DNA of 64,000 nucleotides, taken from assembly GCA_050084515.1 (NCBI GenBank), contig CM114274.1, positions 21,018,001 through 21,082,000 on the forward strand, written 5' to 3'. The stretch is from Blasia pusilla (Eukaryota > Marchantiophyta > Marchantiopsida > Blasiales). How positions within the stretch are numbered: the stretch's first letter is position 1; each line of letters starts with the position of its first letter. Under the pieces are notes generated by a model. It was given only the letters and a program-made list of their open reading frames with translations, did not search any database and had not been told where the DNA came from. Below, piece by piece: positions 45,355 through 56,700 of the stretch. Both the position numbers and the translations under genes were made by a program.

Positions 45355-47905
45355 CCATCCCTAAGGAATTCTATGTATGTCAACAATGCACACAAACTGT
45401 AGGGGAAACTGGGCACATTGTTTACATGACTCCTTCCTATATGTGGGATGTTCTTGTTGTCAAGCTAATTCATTTATAGCTATTGTCCCTGGTAGATTCT
45501 AGGCTTGGTATTGAAACCAAATACAATGGTTTCCATAGAGGTTTTTTTCAAGTCACATCACTTCTTGATTTTCCACTTGTTGGGTGGAACTTACCCAACC
45601 CTTATGCTACTGATGCAGACTACCTTTATAGAAAAGTTAGGCAAGTCCTTCTAGTTAACTTAAGTATCAATGAGTTGTATTCACAATACATGTTGTGATA
45701 ACCCACTCTTCTGAACATTTTGTAGTTTGGATGTTTTTTTAACAGAAATAGGTAAAAGTTTTAGGAAGGAAGACTCAAGATTGAAGATTTCGTAGAAGAT
45801 TGTAAATATGAATAGAGGAAGAGAAATAGTTGGAAGAGTACTTGATAAGGCTAGTCAATGAAACTCCATTGAGAAGACAAGGAGATTGGAAGATCAAGGA
45901 ATTGTCTTGGAGGAGTGAGAACTGTTATGAAAGTAGAAAAGAATGAAAGAAGAAGTAAGAGTACAAGGCGCGGGTACTTCGTGGCAAAGACTGCAATGTG
46001 GAAGATGGCAAAGACTGTCAACGAAGACTTGTAAAAGACTTCTTATTTGCAGCAAAAGTTCCAAAGGAGTCTTCATGCGAAGAGTGTAAAAAAAGACCGA
46101 AGAGCAAAGGCCAAAGAACAAAGGATGAAGATCAAAGAGTCTTCGTGAAGATAGGACTGCAAAGACTACAAAGACTATAAGTAATGAACGGTCACGGCGG
46201 TTTCCAAAGCCGGAAATGGAGCAACACAACGGTTTAGAAGGAAGTAAAAATGACTCGCTAGGGCAAACAACCGACTTAGGAAGATGAAGGGTTGGAGAAT
46301 CTGAACCGAGGAGGGTAGGAATATCAGTTAGAAATCTAGAGTAGAATAGGAAGATCAATAAGGAATTGTAAAAGACTATTTAAAGAGAAAATTAGAAGAA
46401 GAAGGGATCATTCCCTTGTATCTTGAGTTTTCCAGTAATCTTGGTTGTGTAAGGAGTTTTTGGGGATGATCCAAGCCAAAGAGTCTTGTACCCTCGGAAG
46501 CTTGTAATGTTTTCTAGTTCTTTCCACTCTTTGAGGCCGTTGAAGTGTCTTCTCTCATGCTTTCTGATGTGCGGAGTTGAGTGTAAAATCTTATTGGACT
46601 GGAGTAGGGATAAGAGTTGAGTCTTTTGATTACACGATTTCAGAAGATAACCATGACAGATTCAGTTCTGAAAGTAGGATGAGCCGCTCATTCTTAAGGT
46701 CTCTTTGAGGTCTTTGTTAAAACTTTCTTATTGAGGATTTGAAAGAGTCCTCGTTTGCACTTGAGAAGAGTGTTTTCCAAGAGGGAAGAAAATCCTTTTA
46801 TTCTTTTATACTCGGAAAGACAGTGTAGTGGTAGTTAGTTAGTAAAGTTAGTGAAGAAGGAGTTGTTCTTGTTATTTCTTATAAAACCTCTATTTACTCA
46901 GGAAACAGTAGTCTCTTGGGAATGAACTTAATACTTTGCGATTGAAAGAGTACCTTTTTCCTTGAGTTGTACATTACACATGCTCTTAATTGGATTATCC
47001 AACCCAACTTGTGGGCTTGTTGTATTGCCAGTTGTCTCTATTGATGCAATTCTGAAGGCATCACAAGAGAAAGGTGAACTAACACATAGTATAGCCACAA
47101 ATCCCTATAGTGCCCAGTTTAATGTGCTCCAGGATGTATAATACTCTCTACCTGTCAAACGCAGAAAGTCCTACGACATATTTCATAATGGAAACATATT
47201 CCTTAGTCAAGGTGCTCAGTGTAGGGATGATTTCCTTAGTGATGCAAATGATACTGGTTCCAAGGTAACCATTGAAACAAGAATATTCTCGTTTCTTTTC
47301 CCTTACCCGAGAGGATATTTTACTAGGCAATTATCTTTCCTTGATTACATCAAGTGTCAAATAAAACAATTGTTTAGTGTTTTCACACTATACAAGCCAT
47401 AAATCCTTGTTATGCATCAATTGCGGCAGTCCATTATCCTTGCATCTTCAAATTGAATAAGTATTTTGAGTCGTGAACTTAAACAACTCCGGCGTAAGTA
47501 GCCAAATATATCTCAACGATGAACAAGTCATAGTATAGCTTCAAAGCCGAGATACTCGAGAGTCCATCGTGGCATCGTAGAAAACTTAGGGACCTTAATG
47601 CCATTGTGCTTAAGTGGAGCCTACCAAACTTCTTCTTGACACTTACTTTCGATGAGGTCACCGACATTGAGATTTTTGTTCGAAAATTCAATCCTAAATT
47701 CTCGTGGAGGGATGCACCAGTTGAGTGCGCAGTTTTATTTCGTACAAGACTAAAGCTATATCTTCATAACTACATATTCAATGGTCCACAGATTCTAGGT
47801 CGGATCATAAATTATTTTACGAGGTATGAGGTACAGGGCAGGGTAAGGTTACATTCACATATCATCTTGTGGGTAAATAAGGAAGATGTTGACAAAATAG
47901 CTTAG
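45355..47905 (+). pseudogene. Helitron Rep region, split by a solo LTR
   Basis: Before the LTR insertion: CQQCTQTVGETGHIVYMTPS and KYNGFHRGFFQVTSLLDFPL, YRKVRQVLLVNLSINELYSQY. After it: NPYNAQFNVLQDV, FPYPRGYFTRQLSFLDYIKC and LPNFFLTLTFDEV, then YEVQGRVRLHSHIILWV. The last is the Rep catalytic His motif region (EfQ.RG.pH.H in Helitrons, with decayed positions). The frame is broken repeatedly. The Rep nuclease would nick and join DNA in rolling-circle transposition. Confidence 0.85.
45694..46978 (+). mobile_element. Solo LTR, 1285 bp, inserted in the Helitron
   Basis: It begins TGTGATAACC and ends GTACATTACA, flanked by CATGT on the left (45689-45693) and CATGC on the right (46979-46983), a near-perfect 5-bp target duplication. 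Length and ends match the gypsy LTR at 51947-53250 (TGTGATACC...GTACATTACA), but the sequences are well diverged. The Helitron frame resumes after it. Confidence 0.85.
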
Positions 47906-48474
47906 ATGAGGTGAGGCTAAAGTTGATAGTTGGCCTAGTCCTCAATAGGAATGTTTTATCAATTGAGGCAGCATTAACAACACTAAAAATACCCATTGGT
48001 TTTATATCTCAAGGAGCACATTTCATCGATTCCATCCCGCCACGCAAAAGAACAACTTTGTATAAAAATGCCACTTGGCATTCATCCAGCTATACTCTAC
48101 TGCCATCGCCCACATAGCGTTGAACAATTGGCATTTTTCCAGTTTTGGTCGGGATATGAAGTGCTTAGAAGTGGAAAAAAGCACCTCAAAAACTTGGTTG
48201 GTCTAGATCATATGGGAAACTTATTTACAAGATGCAATGCTTTGTCAAGTTTACTGAGCATTATCCACTACACTAGTGGAACGAGCAGTGGAATGAATTC
48301 TTTTACACGAGCTTAATATCTATTGTTAACTTTAGATCTAAGTCTGAGTTACTACATGTTGATTCCCTTGAGTGGTCCTACCTGCATGAATGTATCTACA
48401 AGAAGATATTTTGTGATTCATTGTCTATTATTGATGAAATCAAAAAACATGCAATGGCAAACCTCTAGAATGAG

Positions 48475-48990
48475 GTGCATGCAAGTGTAATAATATCAAA
48501 GGTAATGGATGTGGTTGGCTCCCATCCTTTCTTCAATGTTTTACCAACAATGCATCTAGTAAACTCAGAGCGGCCAGATCTTTCACCTAGTGTACAATCC
48601 TCTTTAGCACAACCTACTTTACCCATTCACAAGCGTAACGTGGATCAGAGAGAACTGTTTGACAGACTTAAGTGTATGTCATCGGGATTGCTAATGATTA
48701 TAGGTCCACCAAGTTGTGGGAAGACATTTTTCATTCACTTTATGCAAAAGTATTGGGAGTCGATATCAGTCCCATCATTGCTAACTGCAACTACAGGGAT
48801 TGTTGTTGTTAGACTACACACTAAAGCCACAACGGTTCACTCAACATGTGCTATACCAATTAAGGATCACTTTCCAATAATGCACACCACTTCTTGTAGA
48901 TACATTCATGCAGGTAGAAGCGGTGTGCATTATGTATACATTAAGAAGCGGTGTGCATTATTGGAATGTATTTGCATGTATATCTAGCTC
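48475..48990 (+). pseudogene. Helitron PIF1-like helicase, N-terminal part
   Basis: An open frame contains LLMIIGPPSCGKTFFIHFM (Walker A, usual form GxGGTGKT, decayed) and TATTGIVVVRL..KATTVHSTCAIPI (motif Ia and the T.HS block of PIF1 helicases). It breaks down near 48900 in a short duplication of the word GAAGCGGTGTGCATTA. It lies in the proper place after the Rep region, so it belongs to the same Helitron. Confidence 0.85.
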
Positions 48991-49184
48991 ACCATTCTAT
49001 CATAGTATGGAGAAATACCATCTATTTACAGCAGTATGACTTGTGGCGGACCAAGGCTAATTCGATAATCGGCTTCTGAATTTGACTTTCATATCTTCTT
49101 GGCCTTAAAGGGGTGCCTCATGCAAGGAATAAGCATCCCATCGGCATTGTGGGCCTATTAGACGGCTGAAAAGGTCACCACATA

Positions 49185-49633
49185 GTATACCCCATTTTAC
49201 CTTACGTACGGAGTTCAACCATTGACTCCCATCGAATGGGATCTGCCCACTTATTGTATTTTGGAAGAGGGTAGAATGGAAGACGAGTCGATGGTTGCAC
49301 AGGGAAGGAATGAGGCCTTAGTTTCTTTGGACATAGCACGGTTCTTAGCCCCTTCGCCACACGAAGACCGTACAGGAGGAATGAAAGAAGTGATATGACC
49401 GACATTTGCGCCCACAATCCATAGGTACCGGCGATCTTGTGTTGCTGTATGATAACCGCGAGCTGAAATTTTCAGGGAAGTTAAATTTGAACTGGATGGG
49501 ACCCTATCGTATGGTGGACATTTTTTAGAATGGATTGTTTAAGTTGGAGACCTTCAACGGGGAAGCATTGCCGACTCGGGTGAATGGAATGCACATGCGA
49601 AGATACCATAGGCGTGAAACATACCCTGACTAA
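49185..49633 (+). pseudogene. Gypsy integrase C-terminus (GPY/F region)
   Basis: It reads PFYLTYGVQPLTPIEWDLPT, RNEALVSLDIARFLAPS, then after a frameshift GDLVLLYDNRELKFSGKLNL, NWMGPYRMVDI, and after a stop GLFKLETFNGEALPTRVNGM, HMRRYHR with a final stop. The GPY motif and the closing NG..MRRYH are standard for gypsy integrases. No chromodomain or PHD finger follows. Confidence 0.9.
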
Positions 49634-49950
49634 ACTTTGAGGGAGGGGGAAGTGCTTCATTACGAAGTACTTTGGTCTGGAGCAAAGCACCAGTCCCCGT
49701 ATTGTGCTTTGCGTTATTACGAAGCACCAAGACTAAGCTTCTTGTTAAGGGCGTACTTTGCTCTTCAACAAAGCGCGAGGTAGTTGGTGCTTCGTTTGTC
49801 ACCGAAGACCAAGAGGTGCAAGCCATTACAAAAATTGTCATGCTCCAACAAATTGCCGCCGGTGCCGCCATATCCTCACCGTCGTGACCAAGAAGCCGTT
49901 AAGCCTGCTTCAAGGACAACACTAATGCTACCACCTGGGAGCTCATTCTC

Positions 49951-50857
49951 ATGGACGCAAGATACCCAAGAGCACGCAGCAGGCCGAAGCGCGGAGCACA
50001 CAAGAACAAACCTGCACATCCTCGCTCTTTGACAAAGATGCCTCGTGAGCAGCCAGTGCCCATCATGCAAAGCGCGGCGATGCCCATCATCAAGCTCACA
50101 CCAGAGTTGATCGAAGCACTAGAGGAGAAATCCTTGGCGACTTTCTTTCATTCAAATTGGACACTGACGTTGGGAGAGCTTCTTGGAAAGCTTTGCTCTT
50201 CAAGTGCGGCAGCAAGATTCAAGCGTCAAGGTTTTAAGTACAGGGCGCAACCACAAAACTGGACTCCAAACGATTGGAGGGCTACGTATATGCTTCCCGC
50301 AACACCCAAGTACAAGTATGATACCAAAGCCTTGGTCAAGCATGAAGATTTCCTGGCGCTGGGGTGTGTAACATCAGACCGCTTGGGGAGAAATGGCTAC
50401 AATTAAAGCCACTTCGTTGTCACCGCCATTGTTTGCACAGTTTTGCAAACACCTCGTGACTCTCTTCTTTCATGCTAGATCTTACTATTTGAAAAACAAA
50501 CTCGTGAATATATGCTACTTACTATGGAATCAGCATGCGGATCCCAAAGCCCTAGGTGTTGATTTTGCTACCTTCTTGGATGGACAAGTTTGGTTGATGA
50601 TAGACATGCTTCATCCAAACACGAAGTCATTCTTATCTTCTTTTTTGATTCATTTTTATATACACGAGCAAGAGTTGACTGCTAACAAAGCTTTTGATTG
50701 GGTTCAACTGACTCCTGTCCAGATGCCCAAGACTGGAGATGCTTCGGCCTCGGGTAGCCGCGAAGTCACCGAGACGCCGCCTAGCAAAGCAACCAAAAGG
50801 CAACAACAACATGGATCATCTTCGGGCAAAGAAGAAGATCATCAAGATGCGCCATGA
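49951..50857 (+). pseudogene. Extra gypsy ORF, first part (unknown)
   Basis: Two overlapping frames (49951-50406 and 50393-50857) look like one protein split by a frameshift near 50390. The first has a basic start (RYPRARSRPKRGAHKNKPAH) and ELIEALEEKSLATFFHSNWT. The second has an aromatic and Leu-rich body (LLWNQHADPKALGVDFATFL) and a polar tail (PSKATKRQQQHGSSSGKEED). I recognise no domain. The location between integrase and 3' LTR recalls the env-like or accessory ORFs of some plant gypsy lineages, but similarity to them was not seen. Confidence 0.6.
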
Positions 50858-50904
50858 TCAAAGTGGGTACGAGTCAATTTTGACATCCCCCTGGGCCCCT
50901 GGAC

Positions 50905-51650
50905 ATGGAGCCTGCGCCAACGGAGGAGCCCTTGGAGACACCCAGCAATAATGACGAAGTCTTCACTCTTTGTCAAATTCCGAGGACTGCTTCACATTTT
51001 ATATGGTTTTTGGGACTTGTCGTTCTGATCATGACACAGCTTCAAAAGTTGTTTTGTCTAGATGATGAGGCAAGAGCCGAGCAGTATCTACAAGCGTTAA
51101 TCGACTTACACAACATAATGCAGTCTTTGGCAGAGAACGAAGCACTTCGTAGCACTTTGCAACAACAAGTCGAGCTTCACGATGTAGAGCTAGAAGACAC
51201 CAAAGAGGTACTTCGTAAGGCACAAAGTGAAGTGGTCACGGCCGAATACGAGTCCAGGAATGCTAGGCAGAGGGAGAGCCTGTCGGTAAACATTGAATGT
51301 GGGGCGGATCACCTATATGCGCAAGTGCATCAAGCTTTGTAGCAAGCTCAGTAGTATCAACAACAGGTCAATCTTCTTGAGGCCGAACTCAAGAAGATTG
51401 CGGGGTATAATGCACAGATGTCAAAATTACTCCACCAGCAGCAAGCAACCAACATTGATTTGGTTGCATAGTGGTCGGAATCGACGCACATAATTTTAGT
51501 TTTGGAGGCAGAAGAGAAACTCCTGAATGAAGTCCACCTTGATCTGCAGGATGGCAAGGAAATAATGGAGGAGGAAGTAAAAAATTTTGAGCAACAGATG
51601 GCCGAAGACCTGGCATATGTGAATAAGCATTGAAGCATCAATTCGACAAC
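50905..51650 (+). pseudogene. Extra gypsy ORF, coiled-coil part
   Basis: The frame at 50905-51342 continues, through two nearby stops at about 51340-51352 and another near 51470, to about 51632. One hydrophobic stretch (FIWFLGLVVLIMTQL) precedes a long Glu/Gln-rich helix: LAENEALRSTLQQQVELHDV, ELEDTKEVLRKAQSE, LLEAELKKIAGYNAQMS and VLEAEEKLLNEVHLDLQ. This predicts a membrane-proximal or structural coiled coil. I do not know a homologue. Confidence 0.55.
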
Positions 51651-51946
51651 CACACTAGCCCACTTCTGGAGGCTTTGCCCAATATCAACGTGCAACTCAA
51701 AGCACTCACACCGTTTACACCCACCGAGGTTTTTGTATAGACCAAAGTGCTTGGCTCTTCGCACGTCGTGAATCGGTGGAGGGAGAGGATGAAGAAGAAC
51801 ACACCCAATATTCTTAACAAACCATCATCTATTCATGGTAGATTTCATCTAGCAAACGAGTTTGAGGGATTGTCGGATATGTTTATTAATATAGAATAGT
51901 TAGTTGATGTGTTCGCCGGGGCGGCTCACATTTGAGGGAGGGGGTA

Positions 51947-53250
51947 TGTGATACCTTCAATTTTGGAAATTTTTAGGATAGGCACAATTTTGTATCAAAA
52001 AGAGTACAAAAGTCTTAAGGAATGAAGATTTAAGACTATATGGAAATAAAGCTTGTACTTAAAAGGAGTTAATTTCTTCAATATCATTTTGTTGTAATGG
52101 AAGAATGAGGAGTATGGGAATGGATTATGAAGTTCCCAAGATAAGGGAGAGAGGTGGAACATCAAGGACTTGCCTTGTAGGAGAGAAAAATGAGTTCACA
52201 AAGTCTGAAGACCAAGAGTGAAGCTCGACAAAGATAACGAAGCACGATAAAGAACTTGTTAATGAATTACTTCATTCTTTAAAGAAGCACCAAGACAAAG
52301 CAACAATACTTCGAGAATAGATGAAGAACGAAGCACTTGGAACGAGGACGAAGAGCAAAGCGCTTTGTTAGTTAATGAAGCAGAAGAGGTCCCGACTTTG
52401 CGGCGAAGATAATACTGTCTGCGATTTCAAGCGGCAGACCGTTAGAGTAGTTAGACTAGGAACACGCGTGACTTTTTGGAGCACATAGGAAGGTAGGACA
52501 GTTATGACCAGCGGATTCGTAGGGATCACAGTAAGAGTCAAGAGAACCATAGATTAAATTAGTTAAAAGATCCAAGTAGGTGCCTACTTAGCAAGAAGCG
52601 CTTCAGATCTTTGGTATTGATGTCGTTTGAAAGGATATTTAAAGATCATCAACGTAGTTCCCATCATCATTCCCTAACGACATCCTTATCATGTAGGAAT
52701 GGTTCAAGCAAGGGAGGAGTACCCTCTCGTGCTTGTAAACAATTTGAAGCCTTGTTGTTCTTGATGGAATAGTAAAGAACCCCTTTCTTCATTCTGATAT
52801 GCGACTTGTATGCATAAGTGATCTCATTAATATTGGGTATGCAGAGTGAGGATTGGATTGGAAGAACTACTTTCATCAACAGAATAATCAATATCGAGAT
52901 GTGAGAAATCTGTTTGACAGAGAGTAGCCTGCTATGACGAATTGAGTTCCGAGAGTAGGAGAAGCCATCTCGTTGCTGAGATCTCCGTGACGTTCTTTGG
53001 TGTTGAGTGAAGATCTACCTGAGTGTTCATTTGATTCCACTTGAGATGATAGATCGAAGGAAATCTTGGTAATTATGAGAAGAAGAATGCCATGATAAAT
53101 GATTGAATTTGACTTGTATACACATAACTACAACCTTTACATGATAAACAACACATTAAGTTCTCTTTTCAGATAATAGTGATATTCTTGGGGATCGAAC
53201 TCCATACATAATCATAAAAAGATCAATTCTTAGTATTCTTGTACATTACA
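51947..53250 (+). repeat. Gypsy 3' LTR (1304 bp)
   Basis: It begins TGTGATACC right after the polypurine tract and ends TTGTACATTACA. Related copies are the solo LTR at 45.7-47.0 kb and the minus-strand fragment at 1.9-2.8 kb. No matching 5' LTR of this element lies in the window. Confidence 0.85.
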
Positions 53251-53695
53251 GAAGGGCTGCCATGTGAAAAAGGTGACTTGGATTATGGAGGCGGATCTGG
53301 AATACACGCAAGAGGGGTTGTAAGACTTCAAAGGAATGGAGGAAAACCACATGCATTAGTATATGGAGAAGCTAGGGACATGACTTATGACCATAAGAAC
53401 CTTGGGCCAAAGGTTGTTGTAACTATATCAGACTAGTGTTGCAATAAAGGAATGCATGGATTTGGAGATTCAATGCTTGTGCTAATTGCAATTTGTATGT
53501 GATAGTGCATGGCAATGAGTAGTTTCTTATATGCTTAGGATGTAAGTCAAGAGGATAGAAAAGGAGTATTTAAGGTGAGAGCTTCTATTCGGATAAGCAC
53601 CTAGAACAGGATCAAGTGTTGGATGACTAACACTTGCCCGGGCTCGCCCTAGCCTCTGTAGAGCAGATCACTCTATCTTGGGAGCACCAAGCAAA
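53251..53695. other. Spacer, no gene supported
   Basis: A 65-residue frame at 53239-53436 has no motif and starts inside the LTR end. Confidence 0.35.
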
Positions 53696-54335
53696 CGTCA
53701 TAACCAAATAAGCGCCAAGAGAAACATTCAAACTCTAGCGGGCTCACGCTAGGATAGTTTGCACGTAGGAGTGATCTCTTGGGAGCGACGCAAGAGACAC
53801 AAGAGATGAGACATGAACAAGGTTGAGTATTTCATGTGCTTGTGGTCACGAGCAGGAAACCTGGACCAAACGTGAACCAAGACTTGAGAGGAGTCGAGTC
53901 TAGGAAAGTTGGTTGCCAAAGAGGTGAGAAACGGATTTGGAACGTGACTAGCGTTTGGGGTTTTGACTATATTTTAGACCATTAACTTTAGTCCCGAGAT
54001 GCATTTGGGAGAAATAAGGTGGCAAACTTATGCAAAGTCGGCTCCAACGCATCAATGATCTCAGCAAATGCACAAGTAGAGGATGAGATATCGACAAAAA
54101 ATGATTGTATAGGGAGTCAGGTTGAGGGGCAAAAAGAGGGGTCCAAGTGTCTTTTTTCCAAAGGTAGGGGGAGGGTGGGATCCCTAGAAGTCCTAATAAG
54201 GGGGAAGGTCTCCAAAAGTGCTTGGGACTCGAACCCCACTTTGGGGAGCCGCGGGCCGACCCAAGGGCACTGAATGGATCAGGAGTTTTGCACCACTAAA
54301 GATTGACGTTCTAGAGAAGTAGGGGCACGATCAAT
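53696..54335 (+). mobile_element. Decayed LTR fragment (family of the 980-bp solo LTR)
   Basis: It follows 23721-24700 from CATAACCAAA.AA.CGCCAAG to GGGGCACGA, sharing blocks such as CAGGAAACCT.GAC, GTTGGTTGCCAA and TAGCGTTTGGGG. It is shorter (about 640 versus 980 bp) and has lost both clean ends. No internal element sequence adjoins it. Confidence 0.8.
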
Positions 54336-54389
54336 ACACGACCTCCATATACAAACCATGCTTAAGCTTGCACCTAGCCTTGCGGAGCC

Positions 54390-54870
54390 CGCTTCAGCCT
54401 ACACACTCAAAGCTTCTCTCGAGCCTTAGCCCACACTATCCTCATGCTCCAAACCTAGGCTTGCATGGTTTGCACCTAAGCCCGCACCTTGCCCTCCTGG
54501 CCTACGAGGGGCTCGCATTAGGCCCGCTCTAAGCTTGTCTACCAGCCTGTGCTTGGTGTGCTCGCCACGCCCGCAAGAGGTCCATCTAGAGGCCCGCCAC
54601 GCCCGCATGGTGTGCACCTAAGCCCGCACCAAGCTTGCATGGCCCGTGCTAGGCTCGCTTGCAAGCCTGCCAGGCCCGCGATAGGCCCACTTGCAAGCCC
54701 GGAAGCTTGTGTCTGGCCTACCTACCAACCCACCCTCAACCCGCTTTCCAGCCCGACAAGCCTTCAAGCTCGCGTCAAGCTTGCCTGCCCGCTTAGTCCG
54801 CCCTCAATCTGTCATACCCACGAGGGCCCAAGCATGAGGCCCTCTGGTCACGCGCATTGCGCCTGTGGCC
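54390..54870. repeat. G-C rich degenerate tandem array
   Basis: Words such as AAGCCCGC, AGGCCCGC, CTTGCAAGCC and AAGCTTGC recur every 12-30 bases without a fixed period. The array is far more G-C rich than its surroundings. Long open frames across it on both strands come from this composition. Confidence 0.8.
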
Positions 54871-54999
54871 CGCACCCTCAGCCCAACCCGCACATGTTCC
54901 TACGGCTAGAGGCCACACGGGTGACCCAAGCACAAAAAAAAACCCGGGTTGGTAACCGGTTTGGTATGTCTGTCCCGTGGACAGACTTGCCCGTTTTGG

Positions 55000-56700
55000 T
55001 GAAACCCTGGTATATGGGTATCTCTACTGTACTTCACATATAGGTTTGCATAACATCTCAACTTCTATAAGCTTGCATGTACATATTCGCCCCTTTCGTA
55101 CTAACTTTCCTTCCTCTTTATGCTTTCTTATCCATCTTCCTCATTCAAATTCAATCATTTATCACAATGCTCTTAATCAGTCCCAGTCATACGCTTCTAT
55201 CCACGCCATCCAACTAGGCCTACGTGCATCCACATGACCCCGCGACTCCTACTTGGAAATTGGAGTTCCTCACACTTTTAACCTTGTATAATTTACCACC
55301 ATGGGATTCGTTATACTATGGATCCAATATCTACTTGCTCCTCCCCACGGATCTGCACTCACAACTCTTCTCTATAATTAATCACCTCTAGATTGAATGT
55401 CATTTGCATTCTCCCATTGGAGGTAATTCGACACCAACTCCTCTAAAGTTGAAAACATTTGGATTGGATTTCACTTGTATTAATCTCCCACCCTAGCCTA
55501 CCCAACATTGACCCTCTGAAACTAGCATCCTCCGAATTTGGTATCACTTGTATTCTCCCACTGGAGGCTACTATGACACGACCCTCCTAATTTGATATCA
55601 TTTAGAACTAGTGCCACTTGTAACTTGTTTCTTTCGCTTCTATACATAGATCCGTGTTCCTTTCAGCCTATTCACCAAAAAGTCCTTCCCTTACCCTCAC
55701 TTTTTTACCATTTTCCTTGTCTTTCACCTATTCTGCTAATAACTACCATGTAATCTTTAAAACTTGACCTAAGACTTTCAAGGTCCAAGAATATTTTGTG
55801 GAGCGACAAGTAAGAGATGAACATTATGACAAAACGCATGCAAACATCCACCGGCTTAGATTCATATAAGGACAAATCACCTTGTTGGAGGAGAGGAGCA
55901 TTTGCATGATGGCTCTTATAACGAGGATGATTAGATCATCTTGCATGGTATCTAGCCACCCTAAGATGGAGTAGGGGTTCCTCATTGGATAGTGTACCCA
56001 ATGAAGAAAACCCAAATTTCAAGTTTGATTAGATTAACAAATTTAGTGTAAGGCTGAAGGGATTGGAATAACTATTTGTAAAACATTTCAACTATCTTCC
56101 ATGTTCACTCGAGACACCACAAAATCAAAATGGGATTCTCCTAGTTGATAGGCCGAGGAAATTTAGTGTCCATTCAAATGAGACGCAGATCATGAGGTAG
56201 GGAGCGCACACAAAATCATTAGGGGCAGACTTTTCACTATACGTCATGTAATTCACAAGAGTGAAGAGCCTAATGGAATTTTTAGGGGACCACATGGATC
56301 TCTAGCGTAAACATACGACATCCATAAAAGTTTATGACTAAGTTAGATTGTCTTCCTCTCCCATCACGGGTTTCTATGTGTAAAATAGGGTTATGGACTT
56401 GCCGCTTAAGATGTATCACATAGCCAACAAGAATACTAACATTGGGAGCTGGGCAGGACATTTCGAGGCTCTTCCGCGCACAGCTTTTTCCTCATCAAGA
56501 GTATTTATCCATTAATCTAAGTCATCCGTTCCAATTTTGTTTGTATGCAAACGTGTCCAAAAGATTCCCAACATGCTAGTGGCCCAACGCAAGTTAGATT
56601 GCGCCTTGCAGTCAGAGACTCAGAGAGCCGCACATTGAAACTGAATTTTAAGAGGAAGGTTAAGCCTTTAAAGTGCTCATTGACATCGTCAGATATCAAC
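55000..56700. other. Spacer and 3' flank of the ENH1 gene, no gene seen
   Basis: Short frames only. Near 55400-55620 phrases such as CATT.GTATTCTCCCA..GGAGG recur, a weak local repeat. The last few hundred bases probably include the ENH1 3' untranslated region. Confidence 0.4.

Larger units (their letters stand above)
49185..53250 (+). mobile_element. Gypsy 3' half: integrase end, extra ORF region, 3' LTR
   Basis: It starts inside the integrase and ends with a 1304-bp LTR. Between pol and the LTR lie about 2.3 kb of additional reading frames. Two identical polypurine-like tracts (TTTGAGGGAGGGGG) occur, one directly after pol (49636) and one directly before the LTR (51931). The 5' half is missing and the left side abuts Helitron sequence. 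Confidence 0.88.

Noticed and set aside
45894-46358. 154-residue minus-strand frame
   Set aside because: Lies wholly within the solo LTR and has no conserved motif.
54549-55043. 164-residue plus-strand frame
   Set aside because: It arises from the G-C rich tandem array, which has few stops.
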